This document shows, piece by piece, positions 29,378 to 38,354 of a stretch of DNA of 64,000 nucleotides; the first letter of the stretch is position 1, and the number at the start of each line of letters is the position of its first letter. The notes beneath the pieces are model-generated. The model ran no database searches. It was not told the DNA's origin and worked only from the letters and a program-made list of their open reading frames with translations. Both the position numbers and the translations under genes were made by a program. Source of the stretch: Pseudomonas sp. CFII64 (GTDB taxonomy: Bacteria > Pseudomonadota > Gammaproteobacteria > Pseudomonadales > Pseudomonadaceae); contig NZ_ATLO01000052.1 of NCBI RefSeq assembly GCF_000416235.1, positions 24,715 to 88,714 on the forward strand, written 5' to 3'.

Positions 29378-29848
29378 ATGCAGTTCACCCAAACACCGCA
29401 TGCGCAATTGCCGCTGTTCGAGGCATTCATGGCGCAGCCTATTGCCCCGATGCTCCAGGCTCCGGTTGAAACCAGCTGGAACAATGAGCCAGAAGTCTTC
29501 AGCGAATTGTCATTGCGCGGCGCTGCCGGGAACTGCTTGAGTCTTCTGGCACCGATTCTGCGGGAACTCAGCGAGGACAAGGACGCCCGCTGGCTCACGT
29601 TGATCGCACCGCCCTCGAGCCTGACGCAAACCTGGCTACGAGATGCCGGGCTCAATCGCGAGCGTATTCTGTTGCTGCAACCACGGGGTACACAAAGTGC
29701 ACTGGAGTTGACGCGCGAAGCTCTGCGCCTGGGGCGCAGTCACACGGTAGTCAGCTGGATCAATCCGATCAATGCAGCAGCGCGTCAACAGTTGATTGGC
29801 GCGGCAAGGATTGGAGATGCGCAAAGCTTGAACATCCGCCTTGGCTGA
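29378..29848 (+). CDS. sulA: SOS cell division inhibitor SulA
   Basis: 156-residue SOS protein that binds FtsZ and blocks septation after DNA damage. The family core is visible as FSELSLRGAAGNCLSLLAPILRELSE, RWLTLIAPPSSLTQTWLRDAGLNRERILLLQPR and SHTVVSWINP. Second gene of the lexA operon, nine bases after lexA, so controlled by the same LexA boxes. Convergent with the small gene at 29855, only six bases away. Confidence 0.92.
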   Translation: MQFTQTPHAQLPLFEAFMAQPIAPMLQAPVETSWNNEPEVFSELSLRGAAGNCLSLLAPILRELSEDKDARWLTLIAPPSSLTQTWLRDAGLNRERILLLQPRGTQSALELTREALRLGRSHTVVSWINPINAAARQQLIGAARIGDAQSLNIRLG

Positions 29849-29854
29849 AGCGGA

Positions 29855-30088
29855 TCAATGGAGTACGCGGGGACCGGCGTCTTTTTCAAGCTCGCCTTCA
29901 GCCATGCGACCGGCCATCTGGACCCCAACGCTCAACATCGCTTTGGCGACTTCAACGTGTTGACCTTGCAGAAAGGCCTTGGCGTCCTCGGAAAAATTCA
30001 AGGTCACCAATGAGCCCTCGTCTTCGGCACGACGAAGCTCGATACGGCCATCAGGCAGTTCGACAATTTCCAAAAATGATGTAGGCAT
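29855..30088 (-). CDS. Small conserved protein of unknown function
   Basis: 77 residues from ATG 30088 (PTSFLEIVELPDGRIELRRAEDEGSL), with GGAG eight bases upstream. A short beta segment is followed by an amphipathic helix (DAKAFLQGQHVEVAKAMLSVGVQMAGRM). No signal peptide or motif. The same position, between sulA and the DUF6586 gene, holds a small conserved gene in P. aeruginosa (PA3009). Function unknown. Confidence 0.8.
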   Translation of the reverse strand: MPTSFLEIVELPDGRIELRRAEDEGSLVTLNFSEDAKAFLQGQHVEVAKAMLSVGVQMAGRMAEGELEKDAGPRVLH

Positions 30089-30161
30089 CAGCAATACTCC
30101 ACGAAAGGCCGGCATTGTAGCAGCCAGTCGACTCAGGCCCTAGCCCATCCATCATTGCGTT

Positions 30162-30683
30162 TCAGCACTCGCTCAGACCTTCGCGAAAGCGAATGGCCAA
30201 AGCTTTAAGCTGCTGACGCCAGCTTTCCAACTCTTCACGACCCAGTTCCGGCACCGGTTCTTCATCGAGATTAACCGCCACGATCAGCGGCCGGGTGACG
30301 TCGCCCTTGGGCTTTTTCGGGGCGCGAGGCGGCTGGAACAGCGCGTTGTAGGCGGCCAGCAGCTGGGCGAGCCAGGTTTCGCGATGCTGGGCCAGCTCAA
30401 TCAGCTCGGCCATTTCCGGGATGGCTATCGCATCCAGCACTTCCTGAGTCAGCAGCAGCTCGGCGCGCGGCGCATTAGCCTGCGGCAGACGGTAGAAGCC
30501 TGCAATCTCATGACACAAACCCAGCAGCGCGCCATACAGATGGAACAGTGCAGATTCGCGCTCGGCCTGGACCAGCGCCTGGGAATTCATCGCGCGGCCT
30601 TCCTGAGCCTTGCCCAGGGCTTCAAGTGCCAGACCGGCGAAATAAATCTTTTGATTGGTGCGGGTATAGAGTTCGTGGGCCAT
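30162..30683 (-). CDS. DUF6586-like cytoplasmic protein
   Basis: 173-residue, mostly helical protein (AHELYTRTNQKIYFAGLALEALGKAQEGRAMNSQ at the start, EELESWRQQLKALAIRFREGL at the end) with a Pro/Lys-rich linker (PPRAPKKPKGD) near residue 125. ATG 30683 is used because GGAGG lies eight bases upstream; the longer frame starts inside that site. It matches the place of P. aeruginosa PA3010 next to topA. No known activity. Confidence 0.8.
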   Translation of the reverse strand: MAHELYTRTNQKIYFAGLALEALGKAQEGRAMNSQALVQAERESALFHLYGALLGLCHEIAGFYRLPQANAPRAELLLTQEVLDAIAIPEMAELIELAQHRETWLAQLLAAYNALFQPPRAPKKPKGDVTRPLIVAVNLDEEPVPELGREELESWRQQLKALAIRFREGLSEC

Positions 30684-30733
30684 GGCGGCATCCTCCATAA
30701 CGATGAAATGAAAACAGCAGCGCCCAAATGGCG

Positions 30734-30768
30734 AAAAACCCTCGATGCGACCAGCACACCGAGGGTTT
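30734..30768 (-). terminator. Rho-independent terminator of topA
   Basis: On the minus strand AAACCCTCG pairs with CGAGGGTTT across a 15-base loop and the stem runs into TTTTTCGCC. It lies 47 bases beyond the topA stop, before the DUF6586 gene. Confidence 0.78.
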
Positions 30769-30814
30769 GCGTTGATTAACGCGGCTGCTCCGCAGAGCAG
30801 CTCATGTTAATGCA

Positions 30815-33427
30815 TCAACGCTTGTCTTCGACTTTCCAGGCCTTGCCATCGTAGAACGCGCGCCAGCCGGTCGGCTTGCCTTCCACTTCGGTCTGTACAT
30901 ATTGCTCTTTGGTCTTGCGGCTGTAACGGATCACCGATGGACGCCCGTCCGGATCTTTCTTCGGTGCTTCACAAAGGAAGTGATACTTCGGATCGATCTC
31001 GTCCTTGTGCGGCGCGATTTCCATGACCAACGGCGCACGGGTTTCGCGGTTTTTCGGGAACTGGCTGGCAGCCAGGAACAAGCCCGAAGCGCCGTCACGC
31101 AGGATATAGGTGTCGTCGACCTTGTCGCACTTGAGTTCCGGCATCTTCACCGGGTCCATCTTCGGCGGCGCGGCGTCACCGCTCTTGAGCAGCTTGCGGG
31201 TGTTTTTGCATTCAGCATTGGTGCAACCGAAGAACTTGCCGAAACGGCCGGTCTTGAGCTGCATTTCGCTGCCGCACTTGTCACATTCCAGGCTCGGACC
31301 TTCGTAGCCCTTGATGCGGTAAGTGCCCTCCTCGACTTCGAAGCCAGTGCAATCCGGGTTGTTGCCGCAGATGTGCAATTTGCGCTTCTCGTCCAGCAGG
31401 TAAGCATCCATCGCCGTATTACAGATATGGCAGCGATGCTTGCCGCGCAATACGCGGGACTCGGACTCACCCTCGTCGTCCTCGGCAATTTCATCGCCCG
31501 GCGTCAGGTTGACCGTGGCCTTGCAGCGTTCTTTCGGCGGCAGGCTGTAGCCCGAACAACCGAGGAATACCCCAGTGGATGCGGTACGGATCTGCATCGG
31601 ACGGCCACAGACCTTGCAAGGAATGTCGGTCATCACCGGTTCGTTGGAACGCATGCCGCTGTCCGGCGCTTCGGCTACTTCCAGCTTCTTCTTGAAGTCG
31701 CCATAGAACTCGTCGAGCACGTTCTTCCAGTCACGCTCGCCCTGGGCGACGTCATCGAGGTTTTCTTCCATGCCGGCGGTGAAGCCGTAGTCCATCAGGT
31801 TGGAGAAACTCTCGGACAGCCGCTCGGTGACGATATCGCCCATTTTTTCCGAGTAGAAGCGGCGGTTATGCAGCGCTACGTAGCCACGGTCCTGAATGGT
31901 CGAGATGATCGCCGCGTAGGTCGAAGGACGACCGATGCCACGTTTTTCCATCTCTTTTACCAGGCTCGCTTCCGAGTAACGCGCAGGCGGCTTGGTGAAA
32001 TGCTGGCTCGGGTCGAGCTTGATCAAGTTGAGGTTGTCGCCCTGAGCCATGTCCGGCAGGACGTCGTCGTCGCCAGGCTTGGTCATCTGCGGCAGAACGC
32101 GGGTGTAACCGTCGAACTTCAGGATGCGGCCCTTGGCGCGCAGCTCGAAGGTACCGGCAGCAACGCTGACCGTGGTCGACAGGTATTGCGCGGGCGGCAT
32201 CTGGCACGCCACGAACTGGCGCCAGATCAGCTCGTACAGGCGCTCAGCATCGCGCTCCATGCCCGTCAGCTTGCTCGGATGGGTATTGACGTCGGAAGGA
32301 CGAATCGCTTCGTGAGCCTCCTGTGCGCCCTCTTTGCTGCTGTAGACGTTCGGCGACTCCGGCAGGTACTTCTTGCCGAACTCGGTTTCGATGTAGTCAC
32401 GCGCCATGCTGACCGCGTCAGCCGACAGGTTGGTGGAGTCAGTACGCATGTAAGTGATGTGGCCCGCTTCATACAAGCGCTGCGCCATCATCATGGTTTT
32501 CTTCACGCCGAAGCCCAGCCGATTACTGGCGGCCTGTTGCAGGGTCGACGTAATGAACGGTGCCGAAGGTTTGCTGCTGGTCGGCTTGTCTTCACGCTTG
32601 GCGATGCTGTAGGCGGACGCCTTGAGCTTTTCCAGCGCTGCCATGGCCGTCGCTTCGTTCAGCGGCTTGAAGGCCTCGCCGTTTTCCCGAGCCACTTCGA
32701 AGCGCACATTGGCGCCCTTGGCGGTGCCCAGGTCGGCGTGGATTTCCCAATATTCTTCAGGGTTGAACGCACGAATTTCGCGTTCCCGCTCGACCACCAG
32801 CTTCACGGCAACCGATTGCACGCGGCCAGCAGACAGGCCCCGGGCAACTTTCTGCCAGAGCAACGGCGAAACCATGTAACCCACGACCCGGTCCAGGAAG
32901 CGGCGCGCCTGCTGAGCGTTCACCCGATCAATATCGAGCTCGCCTGGCTTGGAGAAGGCTTCCTGAATGGCTTTCTTGGTGATTTCGTTGAACACCACGC
33001 GCTTGTAGCGACTGTCATCACCACCGATGGCTTCGCGCAGGTGCCAGGCAATGGCTTCCCCCTCGCGATCCAAGTCGGTTGCGAGATAGATGATGTCAGC
33101 ATCCTTGGCGAGCCGGCGCAGCTCCTCGATCACCTTCTCCTTGCCGGGAAGGATTTCGTACTTGGCTTTCCAGCCGTGATCCGGATCGACACCCATGCGC
33201 GAGACCAGCTGACGCTTGGCCTTCTCCTTGGGAGTAAGCACCGGCCCGTCGCCCGCGGCAGCTTTGCCTCGCTTGGCGGCAGGGTCTTTGCTGGCGCTAG
33301 CCGAACCGCTGGTGGGCAGGTCTCGGATATGGCCGATACTCGACTTCACCACGTACTGGTTGCCCAAATACTTGTTGATGGTCTTGGCCTTAGCCGGGGA
33401 TTCCACGATGACCAGCGATTTGCCCAT
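30815..33427 (-). CDS. topA: DNA topoisomerase I TopA
   Basis: 870-residue type IA topoisomerase that relaxes negative supercoils. The TOPRIM domain has VIVESPAKAKTINKYLG and LATDLDREGEAIAW; the active Tyr is in GHITYMRTDSTNLS; GIGRPSTYAAIISTIQDRGYV is conserved. Three C-terminal zinc ribbons are seen: CKVCGRPM...C, CHICNTAM...C and CDKCGSEM...C. A Lys/Ser/Gly-rich insert at about residues 40-65 (SGSASASKDPAAKRGKAAAG) is usual in Pseudomonas. Length agrees with the P. aeruginosa enzyme. The last 90 residues form an extra C-terminal domain. Confidence 0.98.
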   Translation of the reverse strand: MGKSLVIVESPAKAKTINKYLGNQYVVKSSIGHIRDLPTSGSASASKDPAAKRGKAAAGDGPVLTPKEKAKRQLVSRMGVDPDHGWKAKYEILPGKEKVIEELRRLAKDADIIYLATDLDREGEAIAWHLREAIGGDDSRYKRVVFNEITKKAIQEAFSKPGELDIDRVNAQQARRFLDRVVGYMVSPLLWQKVARGLSAGRVQSVAVKLVVEREREIRAFNPEEYWEIHADLGTAKGANVRFEVARENGEAFKPLNEATAMAALEKLKASAYSIAKREDKPTSSKPSAPFITSTLQQAASNRLGFGVKKTMMMAQRLYEAGHITYMRTDSTNLSADAVSMARDYIETEFGKKYLPESPNVYSSKEGAQEAHEAIRPSDVNTHPSKLTGMERDAERLYELIWRQFVACQMPPAQYLSTTVSVAAGTFELRAKGRILKFDGYTRVLPQMTKPGDDDVLPDMAQGDNLNLIKLDPSQHFTKPPARYSEASLVKEMEKRGIGRPSTYAAIISTIQDRGYVALHNRRFYSEKMGDIVTERLSESFSNLMDYGFTAGMEENLDDVAQGERDWKNVLDEFYGDFKKKLEVAEAPDSGMRSNEPVMTDIPCKVCGRPMQIRTASTGVFLGCSGYSLPPKERCKATVNLTPGDEIAEDDEGESESRVLRGKHRCHICNTAMDAYLLDEKRKLHICGNNPDCTGFEVEEGTYRIKGYEGPSLECDKCGSEMQLKTGRFGKFFGCTNAECKNTRKLLKSGDAAPPKMDPVKMPELKCDKVDDTYILRDGASGLFLAASQFPKNRETRAPLVMEIAPHKDEIDPKYHFLCEAPKKDPDGRPSVIRYSRKTKEQYVQTEVEGKPTGWRAFYDGKAWKVEDKR

Positions 33428-33541
33428 GGATCAGAAAATTCCTGAATACTGAAAATGAAAGACGGTTGGAGCCTGTCGAGGCCCCGCTATATATAGTGGC
33501 TACAACCCGAGGTCAAGCACGGGGTTGTGTTCGATCACGAT

Positions 33542-33778
33542 TCACGGCCTGGAAAAGAGACTCGGTTCAGCCTGGACCAAAGCAAAGCGCGGCACTTGCT
33601 CGCCGTCAACCTCGACAGACTCCAGAAACATTTCCAATGGGCGTACCCAGAGGCCGTAATCGCCATACAAGGCTTGGTAAAACACCACTTCTTCTTCGGT
33701 CTCGGAGTGCCTGGCAACACTGAATACGCGGTACTCGGGGCCTTTGTAATGGCGGTAGAGCCCTGGCTGTAATTTCAT
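33542..33778 (-). CDS. DUF1653 family protein
   Basis: 78 residues from ATG 33778 (KLQPGLYRHYKGPEYRVFSVARHSETEEE) with GAGGA upstream. The family pattern GxYRHYKGxxYxV ... E..VxYQALYGDYGLWVRPLxMF is complete. A small beta-barrel-like fold of unknown role. Position between topA and fadA is conserved in Pseudomonas. Confidence 0.88.
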   Translation of the reverse strand: MKLQPGLYRHYKGPEYRVFSVARHSETEEEVVFYQALYGDYGLWVRPLEMFLESVEVDGEQVPRFALVQAEPSLFSRP

Positions 33779-33835
33779 GTTGCTGTCCTCGCAAGACACA
33801 TTGGAAAACAATTCTATAAACAGCTTTTGCCAAAA

Positions 33836-33865
33836 TACAAAAGCCGGGGCACTTGGCCCCGGCTT
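33836..33865 (-). terminator. Rho-independent terminator of fadBA
   Basis: On the minus strand AAGCCGGGGC and GCCCCGGCTT form a strong stem followed by TTGTATTTTG, 16 bases after the fadA stop codon. Confidence 0.8.
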
Positions 33866-33881
33866 GCGTCACCCTGACAAA

Positions 33882-35057
33882 TCAGACGCGTTCGAAGACG
33901 GTGGCGATGCCCTGACCCAGTCCGATGCACATGGTAGCAACGCCGAGGTGGCCGCCATTCTGCTTCATGACGTTGAGCAAAGTGCCGGAGATACGCGCAC
34001 CGGAACACCCAAATGGATGGCCCAGAGCGATAGCACCGCCGTGCAGGTTAACCTTCTCGTTCATCTTGTCGAGCACTTTCAAATCTTTCAGCACTGGCAG
34101 GGCCTGTGCGGCAAAAGCTTCGTTGAGCTCGAAGAAGTCGATATCCGAGATGCTCAGACCCGCGCGCTTCAATGCTTTTTGAGTTGCTGGCACTGGCCCG
34201 TAACCCATGATTGCCGGGTCAACACCGGCCACAGCCATGGAACGAATGACCGCCATCGGCTGGATACCAAGATCCTGAGCACGCTGGGCAGACATGACGA
34301 TCATGCATGATGCGCCATCAGTGATCTGCGAGGATGTGCCCGCGGTCACAGTTCCGCCTTTCGGATTGAAAGCCGGTTTCAAGGCCGCGAGGCTTTCCAG
34401 GGTGGTGTCCGGACGAATGGTTTCGTCGTAGTCGAAAACCTTGAGCAGGCCATTCTCGTCATACCCTTGCATCGGGATGATTTCATCCTTGAACTTGCCT
34501 TCCAGCGTCGCCTTGTGGGCCAGCTGATGCGAACGCACGCCGAAAGCATCTTGTTGCTCGCGGGTGATGCCGTGCATCTTGCCGAGCATTTCCGCTGTCA
34601 GACCCATCATGCCCGACGCCTTCGCCGCGTACAGCGACATGTGCGGGTTTGGATCGACGCCGTGCATCATGCTGACGTGGCCCATGTGCTCAACGCCGCC
34701 AATGACGAACACATCGCCGTTGCCGGTCATGATCGCTTGCGCTGCGGTGTGCAGTGCGCTCATGGACGAACCGCACAGGCGGCTCACGGTTTGTGCCGCC
34801 GAGGTGTGCGGGATCTGCGTCAGCAACGACGCCATGCGGGCGATGTTCCAGCCCTGCTCCAGGGTCTGGTTGACGCAACCCCAAATAACGTCCTCGACTT
34901 CAGCCGGGTCGACTTTGCTGTTGCGTTCCAGCAATTTGCTGATCAAGTGCGCCGACATGTCTTCGGCACGGGTATTGCGGTGCATGCCACCCTTGGAGCG
35001 GCCCATCGGGGTGCGACCGAAGTCGACAATCACGACGTCTCTTGGATTCAAACTCAT
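33882..35057 (-). CDS. fadA: 3-ketoacyl-CoA thiolase FadA
   Basis: 391-residue thiolase, beta subunit of the fatty-acid oxidation complex, which releases acetyl-CoA from 3-ketoacyl-CoA. The nucleophile Cys is in RLCGSSMSALHTAAQ; NEAFAAQALPVL, GGAIALGHPFGCSGAR and MCIGLGQGIATVFERV provide the other catalytic His and Cys. It follows fadB by 21 bases. Length is that of FadA. Expected to be under PsrA control with fadB. Confidence 0.97.
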   Translation of the reverse strand: MSLNPRDVVIVDFGRTPMGRSKGGMHRNTRAEDMSAHLISKLLERNSKVDPAEVEDVIWGCVNQTLEQGWNIARMASLLTQIPHTSAAQTVSRLCGSSMSALHTAAQAIMTGNGDVFVIGGVEHMGHVSMMHGVDPNPHMSLYAAKASGMMGLTAEMLGKMHGITREQQDAFGVRSHQLAHKATLEGKFKDEIIPMQGYDENGLLKVFDYDETIRPDTTLESLAALKPAFNPKGGTVTAGTSSQITDGASCMIVMSAQRAQDLGIQPMAVIRSMAVAGVDPAIMGYGPVPATQKALKRAGLSISDIDFFELNEAFAAQALPVLKDLKVLDKMNEKVNLHGGAIALGHPFGCSGARISGTLLNVMKQNGGHLGVATMCIGLGQGIATVFERV

Positions 35058-35078
35058 AAATTCACTCCTGAAAGGCGC

Positions 35079-37226
35079 TTAACCGAAGAAGCTCTGGCCG
35101 TTTTTGGCCATCTCACGCAGCTTCGCAGTCGGGTGGTACAAGGCGCCCAAGTCAGCATATTGGTCAGCCAGGGCGACGAATTCAGCGACGCCGATCGAGT
35201 CGATGTAACGCAACGCACCGCCACGGAACGGAGGGAAACCGATGCCGTAGATCAAGCCCATATCGGCTTCTGCGGCGGTATCGACGATACCGTCTTCCAG
35301 GCAACGCACGGTTTCCAGGCACAGCGGGATCATCATCCAGTTGATGATGTCCTCGTCGGACACTTCGCGCTGTTCGTAGATGACCGGCTTGAGCACTTCA
35401 AGCACAGCGGCATCGGTGACTTTCTTCGGCTTGCCCTTCTTGTCCGTCTCGTAGGCGTAGAAACCTTTGCCGTTCTTCTGGCCGAGGCGCTTGGCTTCGT
35501 AGAGCGCGTCGATGGCAGAGCGACGGTCATCCTTCATGCGATCAGGGAAGCCTTCAGCCATCACGTCACGACCATGGTGGCCGGTGTCGATGCCGACCAC
35601 GTCCATCAAATACGCCGGGCCCATTGGCCAGCCGAATTTTTCCATGACCTTGTCGATGCGCACGAAGTCCACGCCCGCGCTGACCAACCTGGCGAAACCA
35701 CCGAAGTACGGGAACAGCACGCGGTTGACCAGGAAGCCCGGGCAATCATTGACCACGATCGGGTTCTTGCCCATTTTCTTGGCGTAGGCCACGGTGGTCG
35801 CGATGGCGACTTCGCTGGACTTCTCGCCACGAATCACTTCAACCAGCGGCATCATGTGCACCGGGTTGAAGAAGTGCATGCCGACGAAATTTTCCGGACG
35901 CTTGAGGGCTTTGGCCAACAGACTGATGGAAATCGTCGAAGTATTGGACGCCAGAATGGTGTCTTCGCCCACTTGGGACTCGACTTCGGCCAATACCGCT
36001 TGCTTGACTTTGGGGTTCTCGACCACGGCTTCAACCACCAGATCGACATTTCCGAAATCGCCGTAGGACAGCGTCGGACGAATCGCGTTAAGCGCTTCAG
36101 CCATTTTCGGCACGGTCAGACGGCCTTTTTCAACGCGACTGCCGAGCAATTTGGCCGCTTCGTTCAGACCCAGCTGAATGGCGTCTTCGCGAATGTCCTT
36201 CATCAGGATCGGCGTGCCTTTGACAGCCGACTGATAGGCAATCCCGCCGCCCATGATGCCAGCGCCCAATACAGCCGCCTGCTTCACGTCCTTGGCGACT
36301 TCGTCGTAGATCTTGGCTTTCTTTTTCAATTCCTGATCGTTCAGGAACAGACCGATCAGACTCTGCGCGGCAGAAGTCTTGGCCATTTTCACGAAACCGG
36401 CGGCTTCGATTTCCAGCGCCTTGTCACGACCGAAGTTCGCGGCTTTCTGGATGGTCTTGATCGCTTCCACCGGCGCCGGATAGTTCGGACCGGCTTGACC
36501 GGCAACGAAACCTTTGGCGGTTTCGAACGCCATCATCTGTTCGATGGCGTTGAGCTTGAGCTTGTCCAGCTTCGGCTGGCGCTTGGCCTTGTGATCGAAC
36601 TCGCCGGAAATGGCGCGCTTGATGAGGTCCAGGGCGGCCTCTTGCAGTTTTTCCGGTGCGACTACAGCGTCGACGGCGCCGACTTTCAGCGCGTCTTCAG
36701 CACGGTTTTCTTTACCGGAGGCAATCCACTCGATGGCGTTATCGGCACCGATGATCCGAGGCAAGCGAACTGTACCGCCGAAACCAGGGTAGAGGCCGAG
36801 CTTGACTTCCGGCAGGCCGATTTTGGCGCTACTGGACATGACTCGATAGTCAGCGGCCAGGCACATTTCCAGGCCACCGCCCAACGCGATGCCATTGATG
36901 GCGACAACGGTCGGTACGCCAAGGTCTTCAAAGTCGCTGAAAATCCGGTTGGCTTCCAGATTGCCCGCCAATAGCTCGGCATCCGGCAATTTGAAGTTTT
37001 CGACGAATTCGGTGATGTCAGCGCCGACGATAAACACGTCTTTGCCGCTGGTAACAATCACGCCCTTGATCGAACCATCAGCCTTGATGGTGTCCACGGC
37101 CTGACGCAGGTCGTTGAGGGTGAGACGGTTGAACTTGTTGACGGACTCACCCTTGAGATCGAAATTCAATTCGACGATGCCACTCTCAAGAGCCTTAACC
37201 GTGATGGCTTTACCTTCGTAAATCAT
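35079..37226 (-). CDS. fadB: Fatty-acid oxidation complex alpha subunit FadB
   Basis: 715-residue multifunctional enzyme. The N-terminal enoyl-CoA hydratase/isomerase domain (about 1-190) has FIVGADITEFVENF and NGIALGGGLEMCLAADYRV. The 3-hydroxyacyl-CoA dehydrogenase starts near 310 with VLGAGIMGGGIAYQSA, followed by ASNTSTISISLLA, GMHFFNPVHMMPLVEVI and NDCPGFLVNRVLFPYFGGF. ATG 37226 (IYEGKAITVKALESG) has GGAGAT upstream and gives the standard FadB length. First gene of fadBA; the 580-base upstream region is described separately. Confidence 0.97.
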   Translation of the reverse strand: MIYEGKAITVKALESGIVELNFDLKGESVNKFNRLTLNDLRQAVDTIKADGSIKGVIVTSGKDVFIVGADITEFVENFKLPDAELLAGNLEANRIFSDFEDLGVPTVVAINGIALGGGLEMCLAADYRVMSSSAKIGLPEVKLGLYPGFGGTVRLPRIIGADNAIEWIASGKENRAEDALKVGAVDAVVAPEKLQEAALDLIKRAISGEFDHKAKRQPKLDKLKLNAIEQMMAFETAKGFVAGQAGPNYPAPVEAIKTIQKAANFGRDKALEIEAAGFVKMAKTSAAQSLIGLFLNDQELKKKAKIYDEVAKDVKQAAVLGAGIMGGGIAYQSAVKGTPILMKDIREDAIQLGLNEAAKLLGSRVEKGRLTVPKMAEALNAIRPTLSYGDFGNVDLVVEAVVENPKVKQAVLAEVESQVGEDTILASNTSTISISLLAKALKRPENFVGMHFFNPVHMMPLVEVIRGEKSSEVAIATTVAYAKKMGKNPIVVNDCPGFLVNRVLFPYFGGFARLVSAGVDFVRIDKVMEKFGWPMGPAYLMDVVGIDTGHHGRDVMAEGFPDRMKDDRRSAIDALYEAKRLGQKNGKGFYAYETDKKGKPKKVTDAAVLEVLKPVIYEQREVSDEDIINWMMIPLCLETVRCLEDGIVDTAAEADMGLIYGIGFPPFRGGALRYIDSIGVAEFVALADQYADLGALYHPTAKLREMAKNGQSFFG

Positions 37227-37374
37227 CAACTGATCTCCACGATATGGAAGCTGAACAATACACACCGAACGCTGGTTCTGGCGTGACTACGACGTCGCCG
37301 TCGATGAAGCGCCAAATCACCAGGCACACCTGCCGGTGTAATAGCCGGGGCTCTGTAAGAGCCGTCTGACGGAC

Positions 37375-37401
37375 CAAACGCTCAATTCATACGCCCGTTT
37401 G
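37375..37401. promoter_or_regulatory. Inverted repeat in the fadB upstream region
   Basis: CAAACG at 37375-37380 and CGTTTG at 37396-37401 are separated by 15 bases. The half-sites resemble PsrA half-sites, but the spacing is much larger than the 2-4 bases of a normal PsrA box. It lies about 150 bases upstream of fadB. Confidence 0.3.
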
Positions 37402-37651
37402 ATTTGGATGCGCCTACCTTCTGCCAAATCCGGATAATTGTCAATTCGGCTAATCGCCAATAAAACCGGGAAATGATCGGCCTGCGCACAAGTAACCGCC
37501 CCGGTCAGCAATCGTGATTGGCAGCTATTCAGCGCGTTTATCGTGACCAAACGGTGATAAACCCGGACAGGTTTTTGCACCGAAGCAGGTCACTGGAGAA
37601 AAAAACTGAAGGAATCGCGACAAAACGGCGCAGAAGGTCTACATTCAGCGC

Positions 37652-37783
37652 ACTGCACAAGACGGTGAACCAGTCATTCGACTCCGCCGCTCCAGCCCGC
37701 ACTTTTCGGCATTGCACCGAAATGTGTTACAGATTATCGGCCTGCCTGGCCAACCCCGGCCCGATGTTGTTATCGGGCTTTTT
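37652..37783 (+). ncRNA. Candidate small RNA ending at an orphan terminator
   Basis: A plus-strand intrinsic terminator has no plus-strand gene before it. A weak promoter, GCGACA (37617), 17 bases, TACATT (37640-37645), would start an RNA of about 130 bases near 37652. The 5' end is a guess. No known small RNA was recognised. Confidence 0.35.
37759..37783 (+). terminator. Strong orphan rho-independent terminator
   Basis: GCCCGAT (37759-37765) pairs perfectly with ATCGGGC (37772-37778), with a six-base loop, and is followed directly by TTTTT. On the opposite strand no T-run follows, so it works on the plus strand only. Confidence 0.75.
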
Positions 37784-37809
37784 AATGCCTGAAATTCAGT
37801 CCACGGGCC

Positions 37810-38247
37810 TCAAGCCAGGGCTTTGAGCACCGCAGCAATACGCTGCAATACTTCCGCTTCGCCCCGCTCGGCCCAATACAGGGCAATCATTTGCTCATCA
37901 GCCTCGACCTTGAACACATCAGCGGGCAGCGTGTGGAATTGAGTCAACAAGCTTTGATCCTCGCAGGGCTCGCGCCAGCGATTGAGCCAGACGCCGGACT
38001 CAGTCTGCCAGTACACCCAGGAGGCGGATTTTTCCATACGACGCGGCCGGTGATATTGCGCACAAGGGCTTGGCGGCTCTTTGGGTAACCAGTGCGGCCA
38101 TTCCTGCGGCGCCAGTTGCATGCCCAGCCCCATGCGCCGCGCCTCCATGCGCAGGGCCATTGAACCGCTCTGTTGCCGCGATTGCCGCAGCCATACGAGC
38201 GGGCTGAGCATCACACCAACGATTGACAGGATTATCCAGAACGTCAT
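37810..38247 (-). CDS. Single-pass membrane protein of unknown function
   Basis: 145 residues from ATG 38247 (MTFWIILSIVGVMLSPLVWL). One N-terminal membrane helix (about 2-20) precedes a soluble domain containing LGMQLAPQEWPHWLPKEPPSPCAQYHRPRR and TESGVWLNRWREP. The later part ends in a helix, ALYWAERGEAEVLQRIAAVLKAL. The longer open frame starts in sequence without a ribosome site. Conserved place between fadB and the universal stress gene suggests a real gene; no role is known. Confidence 0.72.
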   Translation of the reverse strand: MTFWIILSIVGVMLSPLVWLRQSRQQSGSMALRMEARRMGLGMQLAPQEWPHWLPKEPPSPCAQYHRPRRMEKSASWVYWQTESGVWLNRWREPCEDQSLLTQFHTLPADVFKVEADEQMIALYWAERGEAEVLQRIAAVLKALA

Positions 38248-38354
38248 ATAGCTGCCTGCCTTTTGATTCGTACCGCAATTAAAAACAATGGCCTGCCCAG
38301 AAAGGCATGAAACAGCCATACTGATATCATTGCAAACCTCCGGAGGACTTCACC

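Larger units (their letters stand above)
37227..37809. other. Gene-free region upstream of fadB
   Basis: 583 bases without a supported protein gene. It holds an inverted repeat CAAACG...CGTTTG (37375-37401), a weaker GAAC-N4-GTTC repeat at 37267-37278, a GTTTATC/GATAAAC repeat at 37536-37562, and a strong plus-strand terminator at 37759-37783 with no plus-strand CDS before it. The open frames here lack ribosome sites and protein-like composition. Confidence 0.7.

Noticed and set aside
30902..33445. 847-codon plus-strand open frame
   Set aside because: Complete antisense shadow of topA with no ribosome site or family features.
34467..36974. 835-codon plus-strand open frame
   Set aside because: Antisense to fadA and fadB; composition is that of a complementary frame.
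37317..37826. Two open frames of 87 and 102 codons in the fadB upstream region
   Set aside because: No ribosome sites, no protein-like composition, and the second runs through a strong terminator.
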